Shown here: in pieces, positions 1 to 11,900 of the stretch
How the letters are laid out: every line of letters starts with the position of its first letter
How positions within the stretch are numbered: position 1 is the first letter of the stretch
Assembly: GCA_946406115.1 (NCBI GenBank)
Contig: OX291545.1
Span: forward strand, 2,976,001-3,040,000
Direction: 5' to 3'
DNA: 64,000 nt
From: Apoda limacodes
Taxonomy: Eukaryota > Arthropoda > Insecta > Lepidoptera > Limacodidae
Notes under the pieces: generated by a model
What the model saw: the letters and a program-made list of their open reading frames with translations, nothing else
Databases searched by the model: none
What the model was told of the DNA's origin: nothing
Translations under genes and position numbers: made by a program

Positions 1-1860
1 ATATAAACATCAAACTATCTAGTTATACTCCGCGATCTCAACCGCCCGCATAAACCGTTAATTAACATGTGAAACCCCCGACTTTGCCGCTTTGATATTA
101 AAACCTTCCGATTAAGTTTTTACTTCATTTTTTGATTTGATTTATAACATCAATCAACCGTACCGATTACGTACTCAAATCCGTAAACAAAATTGTGAAC
201 TAATTGTACATACATATTACTTTACCGATATAAAAACAAACACCGTTTCTCACACATTCCAAGTTGTAGGAATGCGTTGAAGCAGACATATATTTTAGTC
301 ATATCTATTGTAGTGTACCTACCTACTTATAACTTCGCACCGCGTATCTTATAGGTTTGTTTAGGTAAGCATCACACCGAAACTGTTTTTAACTCAGTCC
401 GTACCTATATGCAACTATAAATTTGCGTACACCGATATGTACCAACAATTTATTATATAGATAAGTACCTAACTAGGTATTAGCGTAACCACTTACGCCC
501 GTCGATTATTTAATTTGTAAAATTAAAACTTTGTGATTAAAACCGTCCGTCTTAATAATCCGTAAACGAAACACAAGGACCAGTTTACTTGGTTGTTTTA
601 TTTGTGTTCGAAATTGGTTTCCGAAACGTCTTGACATTAGAACGTAAAATAAATACGTATAAGTTCGAATATCCGTCTTCGAACATTTTTATTTTCCTAC
701 CTGTAAGTTACCTACTTACAATTTGCTTCCGTACGCACCGCGCGCCGTCGAAGTTACCCGTAGCACAGTTACCCGTAGCACACGAAGTTGGTATCCGTGT
801 TCAAGCTACAGAATTAGCTTAGGTTATTTTAATAAACCTTTTTCTATTTTATTTATTATTCGTTACGTATAGTAGGTAATCCGCCGATAGTTCATATTTA
901 ATTTAAGCCGCTGTCGAGTCCGTACTTACAATAAGTTTTATTTAAGTAAACATTGCACTTGACAATGTACTAGCCGTAGGGTTCCGTAAACATATAGTGC
1001 AATTTAAAGCACATACCGCTCCTTCGATAAGAGTTTCTTATCACCGCGACCTTTGTTGAGATGCTAGCCGCCTCTTCAACTCCATATCCGAGTTGTGCCG
1101 ATGTCTGTTCTTGGAGATCAGACATGTCTTACTCTGTTTGATAAACCCTTTGTGTTTGGTTTATCAACGTTTATATAAAATTAAGGCGTCTAAACAAGGC
1201 TACCGCTTCAACATTTGCAAACAAATTTTTTGTGTGTATTTAATTGACCCTCCGAAGGATCCACTGTTTATTCCCGATCAAACCATAGTTTTGATCCCTT
1301 TCCGGCCGCCGCGAGTTATGTTCGCTAAAATTCGCCCCTCGAATTTGCTCGCATATATTTTCTTATTATAAATAAATAAATTCCCTATACCCGACTACCG
1401 ACCGTACGTTATTTATAACTGACATAATTCTACGGGACCCAATGTACAAGACTACGTGACCATACCGACACCGACACCTACGATGGAAAGGTACCCAAGG
1501 CCGCCAGCGCCTTGCAAGCCGCCCGCTGCATCGACACACAGTTGTACCAAGCTAGCCGTCACGAACGCACCGCGCGCACTGAAGCGCCCCCCGCCCCGCT
1601 TGCCGAAGACGCACCGCGACACCGCGTGTGTTATAATACAGACCATATAAAATTATAGAAGAACCATAGAAGATTAAATACCGATACCGCAATCCGCTGT
1701 TTTTATTGAATCTGTGTGTGTTAGCTCCATTATCAAGACCCATCTCCGAAACAGAACCGACACATCCAACCGCCATCCGCTACAGCAACCGCTGCACCTC
1801 TCTCTCCGCATTTGAATTGAACTGACGCCCGATTCCGCGCACACTTATTTTTCTAAAAAT
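1..1860. other. Upstream segment of anomalous composition, no gene recognised
   Basis: No reading frame here resembles a known protein, and the short ORFs around 1450-1780 overlap on both strands in a GC-rich patch. What stands out is composition. By hand count the + strand holds about 71 CCG but only about 2 CGG, C is roughly twice as common as G, and CpG clearly exceeds GpC, unlike the rest of the window. From about 1860 onward the text looks normal again. The segment may hold non-coding 5' exons or a promoter of the downstream gene, but I see no TATA box or recognisable core element. See the finding on this interval. Confidence 0.5.
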
Positions 1861-2757
1861 TTAAAAAAAGCCCAAAAATAGAGAATTAGAAAAAAAAATT
1901 GTAACTATTTTAATAGCCAAATTATTAATATATAAGCAAATCCAATTAATTAAGGTTTTTACAATAACATATATTTTTTTTCACGTAAAAAAGTGTACTC
2001 AGGACTGTAACAAAATTAATCAAATTCTTGCAAATTTTAACTCGTTTGGGTATGTTTTAAATAAAAAAGAAACAAAACATTAAATAGTATAAACAAAAAC
2101 ATAAACCATTTTCGATAATTGGCTCAGATTTTTTCAGCCGACGCCCATGATACAACGTTTTCGATACATGAGTGATAGGTCTATGACGATCTTGTTTCGA
2201 AAACGCTGTCTTTATAGCGATACTGCACGATTTTTCGATTGTAACTTGTCTCATTCACCGGTTCTGTTTTCTTAACGTGCAATGGCTCGCAAATCTGACA
2301 AATTTTTGCCTTTTTGCTATTAATAGCCCAGCTTTTGAATGCGGGTATGATTTTTTAGGCTTTGCGATTGCATTTGCTTTCATGCTGTCAGTGTGACACG
2401 ATTGCCAAATTTGCTAAATTGCGAGAAATTGCAAGCTAAAAAAACGGGCCCTTTGGTGGAAAGGCACCTTTTTGCTAGCAACACATTTACTTATGTCAAA
2501 AATCACGAAGTAAATGGGTGGATTGCTGATAACAATAAAAAAATATTGTTTTGCGCCTAAATAAATACAATACAATGCGTAAATGCAGAATAAATAAACG
2601 TGAAATTTTCAAAATATGAAATGTGAAGTATATTCCTAAATAAAAATGTAAGTAAAAAATTATAAGTTTGTTTATACATCTATTAATCGTTTATTTTGCC
2701 TGTATACACTGCTAATTATAGCTTTTTTGTATATTTAGGTACAACCTATCAACATCC
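1861..2757. other. Upstream/5' non-coding DNA with probable splice acceptor before the start codon
   Basis: Ordinary AT-rich DNA. Just before the coding start, a T-rich tract ends in TTTAG at about 2734-2738 and is followed by GTACAACC and the ATG at 2758. This looks like a 3' splice site, so the start codon probably sits in the second or a later transcript exon, with one or more 5' UTR exons further upstream. I see no other gene in the interval. Confidence 0.45.
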
Positions 2758-2968
2758 ATGGACGACCCTGTAGCACAGAGATTAAATTATTCATCATTAG
2801 ACCTGAGTGACATTACAATAGATCGGAACTTTGCCCTCTTAATAGTTTCTTTACTGTCTGCTATATCATGGATTGTTTACATCACTTATTACAACAGTAG
2901 GGTGCTGGGCTACATCCTTACTAGATTAATCAACAAATTTTATTTTCAAGATGAGAATTTCAAAATTG
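2758..2968 (+). CDS. tweek: tweek exon 1 (start codon, N-terminal membrane helix)
   Basis: Starts MDDPVAQRLNYSSLD and contains the hydrophobic stretch FALLIVSLLSAISWIVYI, the single N-terminal membrane anchor that holds family members in the ER. The start is supported by collinearity with animal BLTP1 N-termini and by the presumed acceptor just upstream. Donor GTAAGT at 2969; ends in phase 1 (after K-I-G's first base). Confidence 0.93.
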
Positions 2969-5900
2969 GTAAGTTTTCCTTTAATTGTTTCTTTCCGTCC
3001 CTTGCGACTTTTAGTTTCCAAACAAAAATACTCAAAGTCTTATTCATTAAAAAGATATTGCTTTACAACAGCTTTATTAAGGCCGTATAGAACTATTGCC
3101 CAAAATTGCTATTTATAAAAGCTTTAAAGTGAAAAATCTTGTAATAGTTGCCTCATAAATTGTCAGAGTTAAAGTAGCCCTGGACCTACTTTAACAATCC
3201 TTTAAGCACTTGTTTAAACAAAATATTTGTAAAAAACATTTTGTTACAATAACTGTGATGGCAAAACAAACAATAAAAAAACACTGGTAAATTGATTTGC
3301 TAATAGACAGATTCTGCCGCCAGCCTGCTTTACTTCGTAGATGGAAAAAAGGACAGAAAGTTTTGTTTAGTTGAGAATAAAGATACATAAGTCTATACTT
3401 TTATCTGTCTATGCACAGTGCTATAATCTGACAGATTTAGGGTTCATAAAAACAGTTGTGTATGAAAGGTTTAACAGACTTACTGAGTGTTTTAACTATG
3501 GAATGTTTTAAAGTTACTTTAAGACTTAAATAAATAAACTTTAGTTAATCTATTACATAGAATGTCAAAAACATCTTTCATTCCATGTTAAACACTCACT
3601 GGCACACAAATGTAAATGGCATCTATTCTTTTGTCAAATTAATTAGTGTTGATATGATATATGTACCTTATTACGTATTTAGATGATTTTTTTCAAAAAA
3701 AAATATTCCTGCCAGCCTCCTCTCACTGAGGGCAATTAGGGCCATAGTGAACATCAGCGCAGTTTGTGGGCTTCACATATGTTTGTACAATTTTTTTTGG
3801 AGGTTCTTCTCCATGCAATGTGGTACATGTCAACTGAGGTGGCTTGTGACAATTTTTAATGATAACTACAATTCATTCGCATATTTAGGTTGGTGCGTAC
3901 ATTTAATGCTTTCGTGTCACTTTTTTGTGACCCTTTGTCTTTACTTCAAACCGAGTTACTAAAATCTTTTAGTACTGTTTAATCACATCACAATAATCAC
4001 ATTTTACTTTGCTATAGTTACTTATTAGACAATAAACATACTGTTTATGTAGGTATGTACTTATTTTATTTATAAATATAAACTCACATGCACGAAAAAA
4101 AATTTGTTGTGACAAGAGCGGCAACAGCGCGTAGGTGCGGTGCCGGCCGTCGGCCGAAGGCGGGGCTCAAGCTGGCAACAAAGCCCGGTGCAGTGCTCCA
4201 CATTTTGCTTATTTCTCATACAAAATCTTCTGTTTCATGGTGAGACTGCGTCGAACTTTCTCTTTTACACTTGTTTGATTTTAGCTCTAGTATTTGTACT
4301 AAAATTCGTTTCATAGGAGTGTAATTGCTAGCGCTCTGCTTAGTGACACAGTCTCCTCAGTGCAATTCCGTACTAAATCTTGAGTTACCTGTGTTTGTAC
4401 AGAATGTTTTTAGTGAAATGCTATTTTAATATAAAGAGTAATCGAATCATAATAATTATTTATTCTAAGTAAAATCTAAAACATATTGTTACTTAAGAAG
4501 ATAATTATTAATGGGAGTGCGCTGCACCAGAGCTCCTTAGGACGAGCTGCTTCTGCATGTCAGTGTCTATAAGCAAAAATTTAGCATAAATGTTCCCCAT
4601 ATAGAACACAACATTCTTCTGGATGATTTGTTTAATGTCTCACATTGAAGAGAATTGATTGTTTTGGAGGACAACCAATTCTGTATGAGCATTGGAACTT
4701 TTAATCATGCTAATGTTGAAGTCTTAAAGATTAAAACCAGAAAATGGCACAAAGGTTCAATAACAGAGTTGTGTGCAGAAGAGGTGTGTATTATTCACAG
4801 TACCAAATTGTAAACCTGAACTTATTGCTCACTCACTTCAACTAAAAAATCTTTTGTGAGTAAAAATCATCATAATCATAAAAAGGTGCATACTGGGGGT
4901 CTTCTCTGAAATTAGACTTCCGAATCTTTACATTATGAGCGTACTCTGATTTTAGTTTGGTTTCATATGAATGGGTTGGAATCAAAGACAATGTTCGGAA
5001 GGCATAAAGTGATGTACAAGTGCATTTATCCCTATAAATATTTTTTTTTTTTTTTTTCAGTGTAATATTTTGGTCAAATTACCTATTAATATGTATTAAG
5101 AAATGAAAAAATCAACATTTTGATTTTATTGTAATAATGTGACCTCTTGCTTTATCATGTCAATAAAATTTAGTGGATTTCCATTTTCATATTGTTTTTC
5201 TGGAAAGCAAAATAAATACATATCATATCTAAATTCACATTATATTTTGAATATACAGCTATGAACATTTCGATACCAACTTCTGCCCAAATTCAAACAC
5301 TCTTCAACTTCCTTGAGGAGTATTGTGACTATTTGTGACTAGGCCCGAGAAAACTTGAGTGTGAAAGGTTGTCACACCTTAGTTAAATATAACATTCTAA
5401 AAGACTTTGAATTGAACTTGGAATTTTTTGTTTTAAGGATTTTTATTTGTGTTTAACTAGCAGTAAGGTATGAGTCAGGGAGACATTAAGAAGAATCAGC
5501 TTGGCATGGCCGACAATGTGCGTTACCAGTGTTGACTTACGGTTCAGAAACATGGCCTTTAAGTATTGGCCTTTTAAATAATCTTAGAGTCGAAAGAGTA
5601 GAGATAAAGTATGCTTGATAAAATCGGGAACGAGAAGACAAAGAACTGGAGTCGCCGACATGGCTCAGACAGTTAGGGGGCTGAAGTAGCAGTCTCTTAA
5701 GTGGTGACCGCGGATCGAAACTCGCAGCGTAGGACTACCAGATCGACAGACGACCGTTATAGCTACAGGCAGCCGGTGGAAGCAGGAGGCTCAAAACTGC
5801 CCGTTGTTGACACATATCGAGAAGCCAACATCCAACACTGGACATCTTCCACTGAGACAACAAATTTTGTTGGTAATAACTTGCCAAAAGAAAAGGTAAA

Positions 5901-8900
5901 TTATGCTTATGTCATCTGTACTGGGGTTTAAATTAGTTAATCCCACGATTTCACTGATTTCACCAGATTAAAATACCAAACAGGTGGTATTGACAAATGG
6001 TTTATTTAGTGTAACTGTACCGAATTATTCATACAGAATTTTCTCCCACAGCTAGTGTTGTAAGTTCTGTAAACGTTGGACTGATTCTTATAATACATTA
6101 TTTAAACTTTGCAGGTTCGTTTACCCTCAATGCCCTTTCTGGTAAAATAATGTTCCGTGACATTGTATACATCAACTATGACTATACTCTCCGTATACAG
6201 GATGGATATTTAATATTTCGTTGGTGGAGGTCCTATATACCTAAAGATGTGTCTGAAGGCAAGTTTTAACTGCAGTTAGTTGAATGAAGTGATAAGATTG
6301 TTAAAATTCTACTTAGAAATAAAGTTATTGCGAATTGCATAAAAAATATATCTTCAAAACTCTTTATTATGATTTTTATTATGTGTCGTCGGTTTTTTTT
6401 AACGGCCATTGGACACTAGATCAAGTTTATTGAGCTAGAGGAGACTGTGTTAAATTGTAATGTTTACAAAATTTTAATTTCTTTTTTTTTGTTTTTTTAC
6501 CAGACTTATCACTCTGGACTCATGGAAGTTCTTATATTATTATTAATTATAACAATGTGTTTAGATAATAAATATGATTGACTTTTAAATATATTTACAG
6601 ATTTATCACACTCAGACACACGTCTTTCAATTATGTTAAATGGGTTTGAACTGCATTTTTACAACAGATGTGATCTATACAATGAACTCGAAAAAGCTTT
6701 TGGTCTTGAGCCTGTTATTAAACAGCACAATGATGACGATTGCAAAGACCGAGATAAAGCTATGAACGATGCGAACGAAAAGAGAAGACGAGCTCAAGAA
6801 GCAGTTAGGTCAGAAGCAGCTATGGCTAGAACGTGGCGGGACCTCATACCCGTCATCAAAATAGATATTTGTGCTGGACGTGTCGTTTTTGGCAATCGTT
6901 TAGTCCCGACAACATTGTCTATAGGGGTAGAAGAGGCACATATAGTTTACAGCACGAAACCACCTGCATCTAGTTTAGATCACTTGATGCACTTTGTTAA
7001 AGTCAAAGCAGAAAACTGCAAAGTCATTTTAGCTCCTAGTCCCAATTACACTGCAATGGTGGATGAGCCGCCGCGCTACATGGGAGAAGGTTTTGTCGTC
7101 ATGAGTTCTAACTACATAGAAGTTTATTTCTACATGGATGAGCCAGGCCTCGTGCCAGAACAACCTGTACTGCTGCAGCTAGCTAACGGAGATATCGTAG
7201 AATCAGCACCACCTATTTGGGGCGTCGATATTAAATGTGGTAAAGGCACAGATTTTAGTTACGGGCCATGGGCAGACAGACAAAGGGATCACCTATTCAG
7301 ATTCTTTTTTCCACCAGATTATAAGAATCTGGAAGTGACACCGCAACCAAAGCCTGGCGACAGGAGGCAAATGCAATCCTTTGATATAAGATTATCAACA
7401 TTAAATGAAGCAACAATTGATATCCTTTTTACGAAAAATAAAGAAACAAATGCTGTTCATATTAACATAGGAGCCGGCTCCTATTTGGAAGTTACATTGC
7501 CTTGGATCGTGCTGCAAGATGGTTATACAACAAAAATTACTGGTCAGTTACTTCATTTAGAAGCTACAACAAGTCTTCAGTACAGAAGTTTAGCTGAGAG
7601 TGAGACATTAGAATACACTGTCAAATGTCATTATCCCTTGGTTTGGAACCACCACCAATGTTGGCAGTTAGGCTTAACAGGCTGCAAAGCAACTGCTCAT
7701 TTTGTTTACACACACATAAATTTTTTCCAAGATCTTGTAAATGATTGGTCGAATAAGTCACGACCTGACATCCTGCACTTTGTTCCCTATACATGGAAAA
7801 TATCATTGTTATTAAAGGAATGCGAAGTTATCACACTTAGTAATGAATATAATTGGATCGACTGCAGCTCGACGAATCAAGAAAACAATCATGTCGCATT
7901 TTGTGGAGATCTTTTGGACGTTTCCTTTGATTTGCCGTTCGTAGACTTTTTGCCTGATGTCATACCTCTTAAAATCTGGGTTCAAGGTGAAGCAGTTGAC
8001 ATGAGTCTTTACTTGCCAGAAGTTAATACTTCAAGATTACTGTTGTTATCTATTGACAAAAATATGAAACTACTTCCTTGCAGATTAAAGGCATCAAAGT
8101 GGCGGAGAAAATGTGTAAAGTCTCAGGGCTGGGTGGATTGCTGGTCTGTACCTATTATAGCTCTGAGCGTTAGATACAATTATCACCCAGTACCGCCTCT
8201 AGGTCCTGAACCCCAAGCAGACATTACTACTCCAGAGAAAGAAGAAATCCTTTTATCCCCTATAAGGATACCAAGGATGAGAAAACAGCCGCAAATCAAC
8301 TGGGCTGTTGATGGGCATAGTTTTGATCCCACTACACTTCTACCAGACAAAGTTAGTGTGGAACTAGAAGTAGGACCTTCCATACTTCTTGCGTATGGTA
8401 CTATAATAACAAGCTTTTTGAATTTGATAGAAAACATATTTGGTGAACATCAGATATTTACAGACATGCAAAAGAACCCTAATATAGACACCCGTTGTTG
8501 GTCGAATGACCATTCTACAAAAGTACCTGAAAGGAATAGTGTGCAGCAGCAGAATGACATTTCCATGGATGATTGCAGTGACTCAAGTAAAGATCCTTTC
8601 GATCCACGTCAATACAGACCCTTGGATGTTACAGTATCCATAATACTCCACGACATACAAGCGCATTTAGTAAAGAACTGTAGTGAAAGTGAACCGCCAT
8701 GTCCTGTCGTGTTAATCGAAAGATTTGGTTTTGAAATGGACAAAAGCTACAGAGAAACTAAACTGCAACTTCTGATAAGTCCTTCAATTTTAGTGTCTTC
8801 CAATAATTTGTCACGTACCAATCCTATTAATTCAGGCGTGCTTTACCAAGGACATTTAATGCTTTCATCGTTACAGTTGCGGGGACACGGATTTTTTAGT

Positions 8901-11900
8901 GACACAAATCGTACTGTAGATGAAGACACAGTTGAATATGCTTGGATGATGGAAATTCAGTTGGGTCAATTAACTGGTCGCTTAACTTTGCCTCAACTCT
9001 ACCAAATAATTTCATCCTTAGAAACATTTTTGCTCCTTATTTGTGACAGTGAAAACGAATTAACTCCTCCTAATTCTGTAAAGCAATGCCATCATGGTTT
9101 GAACAGTGTTGTGTGCCCTGAAACAGATTTAGCATCAAAATACCGATGTCCAACTTCTGATGAAATTAAATATCGCATGATTCGAGTCGCCATCGATCTT
9201 ATCGACATCTATATTGCTGATACGAACACAACTCTGCAGACATGGATGTCTCCAGTCAGGCTTAGCTTCTGCAATTTACATGGAGCCGGCTTTGGAATTG
9301 GAATAACAGCTTTATTACCAAACTTAAGACTGGCGTTGTACAGTCAAACAAACATGAACAGCACAACACACCACCAATCTAATGGTAGTAACACCAGCCA
9401 GAATAAAATACCTGAAGGTGAAAACTGGGTTGGTGTAGGATCGGTTGCAATAGGCCCTCTGCTGTTTGAAGCGGCTTCATCACTACCCCAAAGTCCAAAA
9501 AACTTACACATTGTACAACAGAAGTTCTTGAAACTTCATGATGATAAAACCAAAAGATTGTGGTTTGTATGGCCAAATGAAATAAAAAGCTCTCAGTGTG
9601 GCTGTACGGGTGGGTGCGTTTTTTTTGGATCTAACAGAAACGGACCCAATTTCTTCAAGCCAAATGCTTCAGATTTACATGATGGCGTAAATGTCGCAAT
9701 GTTTAATGTAATAGAAACGACCCCAGGAGAGTATGGATATGGTCAAAGCTTGTTGCATTCAGGACAACTTGTATTTCATACACCACCATATAACAGCTTA
9801 AACGTTTGCCTTCAGCCAACAGACGTTTCAGCTTTGATACCGTCACCTTTGCCGCAAAGTTTGAACAAATCACCCCAGAGTGCTGATCGTCGTAGTCTGA
9901 CAAGAAGATTCTCGTACACTAGCATGAACAAAGGAAGTCACAATGTGTTGGTTTCTAGTACAAAGAGTGATGTTCCATACGCTCGTTTGGTGGATTCGTC
10001 AGTGCCTTTGGGGACATCAAAGATAGACAGCGATTCTAAACTCAATAAGACAGTCTTGAATATTCCTCAGATGGAAAGTAGCGTATCAGACTCCAAGTTG
10101 GCCTTGAACTGTGTGATAAAAGATAATGTCAATGTGGCTATCAAAAAACCTAAACAGCCGGAAAACGATGTCTTTGCTGTACCTAAATTGCCAGCTAGGA
10201 GTGTGGGTGTGTCGGAGTCACATTATTCTCTTAATTCGCACCCCCCGTTGGAAGATATTAACTTGCAGGAAGTGCAACGTACAACATCTATTACAAGCGA
10301 AAATCATTCTGAAGCTTTCTTTTCAGCTGACGAAGACATATTTCCAAGTCGTTCTTCAAGCTTAAAGCATTCCTTCAGCAGTCGTCATAGTAATCAAAGA
10401 GACAAATGTTCTTTAGGTGTAAAGGATATGAGGAATGAAAAATGGATAAATTCAATGCCCCGGTCTGAAGGAGTAGATGCTCCAGATACTGTCAGCAACT
10501 TGAGCACAGGAGGAGTTCAACCAGATTCCGAGAGTGGCTCTGTGTCTTCTACTTCATTTATTTCAGCAATTTCGTCACAAGAAGACATGACACTTGTGAA
10601 CCTACATATGCAAACAAATAAGCCAATAGCTGACTCTCCTTTACTTATGGCCAGTTATATGCAAAATTTGCCACTGTATAAATGCACTAATTGGTCGACA
10701 TGTTCCTTACCCAGTGGTACTGATGTTTTCACTTTACCTCTTTTTAGAAGAGCAGATGATGGTACGTTGATTTATGTAGGGAAAAAATATCTTCCTAACT
10801 TTGAACCTTTTGGTACCGTGAACATATTAAAATTAGTTCCAAAAAAAGATGGACATAATAGTCAAAATCAGCATGGCCCTTATACAAACCTTGCTCCTCA
10901 TTTTAACTCTCAGATCAAGGCTCATCCATACCCACAGGCCTGGTGGGATTTACAACAAAATGTACAAGATAATCAAGAAAATGCAACAGATAAAAGCACT
11001 GCTTCCACAATAACGACAACAAGTGACAGTAAAAGTGGCATATATATTAAATTACGGGGTGAAGTCGATATTATGCTAACACCACTGGTTTTAGAAAGTG
11101 TTCAAAAATTTGTTGAGTCCCTAACTCCTGTTCTGGCCAACATACACCCTATTACTGTTATCAACCATCTACGTCTACTTTGTATATCATCTGTTGAAGG
11201 TGCTAATGTATTAAAACAAAAGCAGTATGTCCCAAACTGGTTGCCACAAATGCAGGCTCGAAGTCAGTCAAGTGTAATAATGGACAAAGATGATAAATGT
11301 AAAGTCGCAACTATTCCTCACTCAAATGTGTATGAAGAGCCTGTCAGTGAACAATTACAAGCAACAGTTTCAGTTCCGAAGGTTAATCTAATATTTATCC
11401 AGTCATCTGTAGTTGAAGACATGATATCTTTTTCGGCTTTAGATAATATTCAGGACCTGACTTGTGTATCGCTATTTGGCGTGTCAGTAGAGAATATAAC
11501 TGCAAAATATGTTAGCTCCAAAAGAATGATAGAATCTATACAGCTGTATTACAGACCAACATTAAGAGCTTTGGGAAGCAAAAAATCATTGGGAATCATG
11601 AAGGGACCCCGTGCTTTAATATCCGCATCTTCGGGTTCTGGGAGAAAGCAGGGCCCCGACAAGGGAGACCCGGTTTATATTGAAACTTCACAACAACAAT
11701 GTGAGGATATGACCATTTCTTTAAACATAGGTAAGCATCAGATTAACATAATGCCTACTTTACATATGAATGTAATAGAAAGTGAGCTGATACTGATGCT
11801 CTATTTTTCCACAGGCAAAGTGCATGGTCAACTGCGTCGGATACGTAATGAATTGTCTCAACTGAAAGATGCGACAATCACTGGCATACCATGTCAACAC

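Larger units (their letters stand above)
2969..6114. other. Intron 1 of tweek, with repeat fragments
   Basis: A 3.1-kb AT-rich intron. It holds a 3'-tail fragment of a common lepidopteran LINE around 3700-3760 (minus orientation), a short isolated CpG-rich patch at about 4115-4195, a T-run near 5040-5058 and a decayed RTE-like reverse-transcriptase tail at about 5510-5860. I see no gene in the remainder. Confidence 0.7.

Noticed and set aside
1452..1776. Overlapping ORFs on both strands near 1.5-1.8 kb
   Set aside because: They overlap each other on opposite strands in a GC-rich patch of compositionally odd DNA and resemble no protein.
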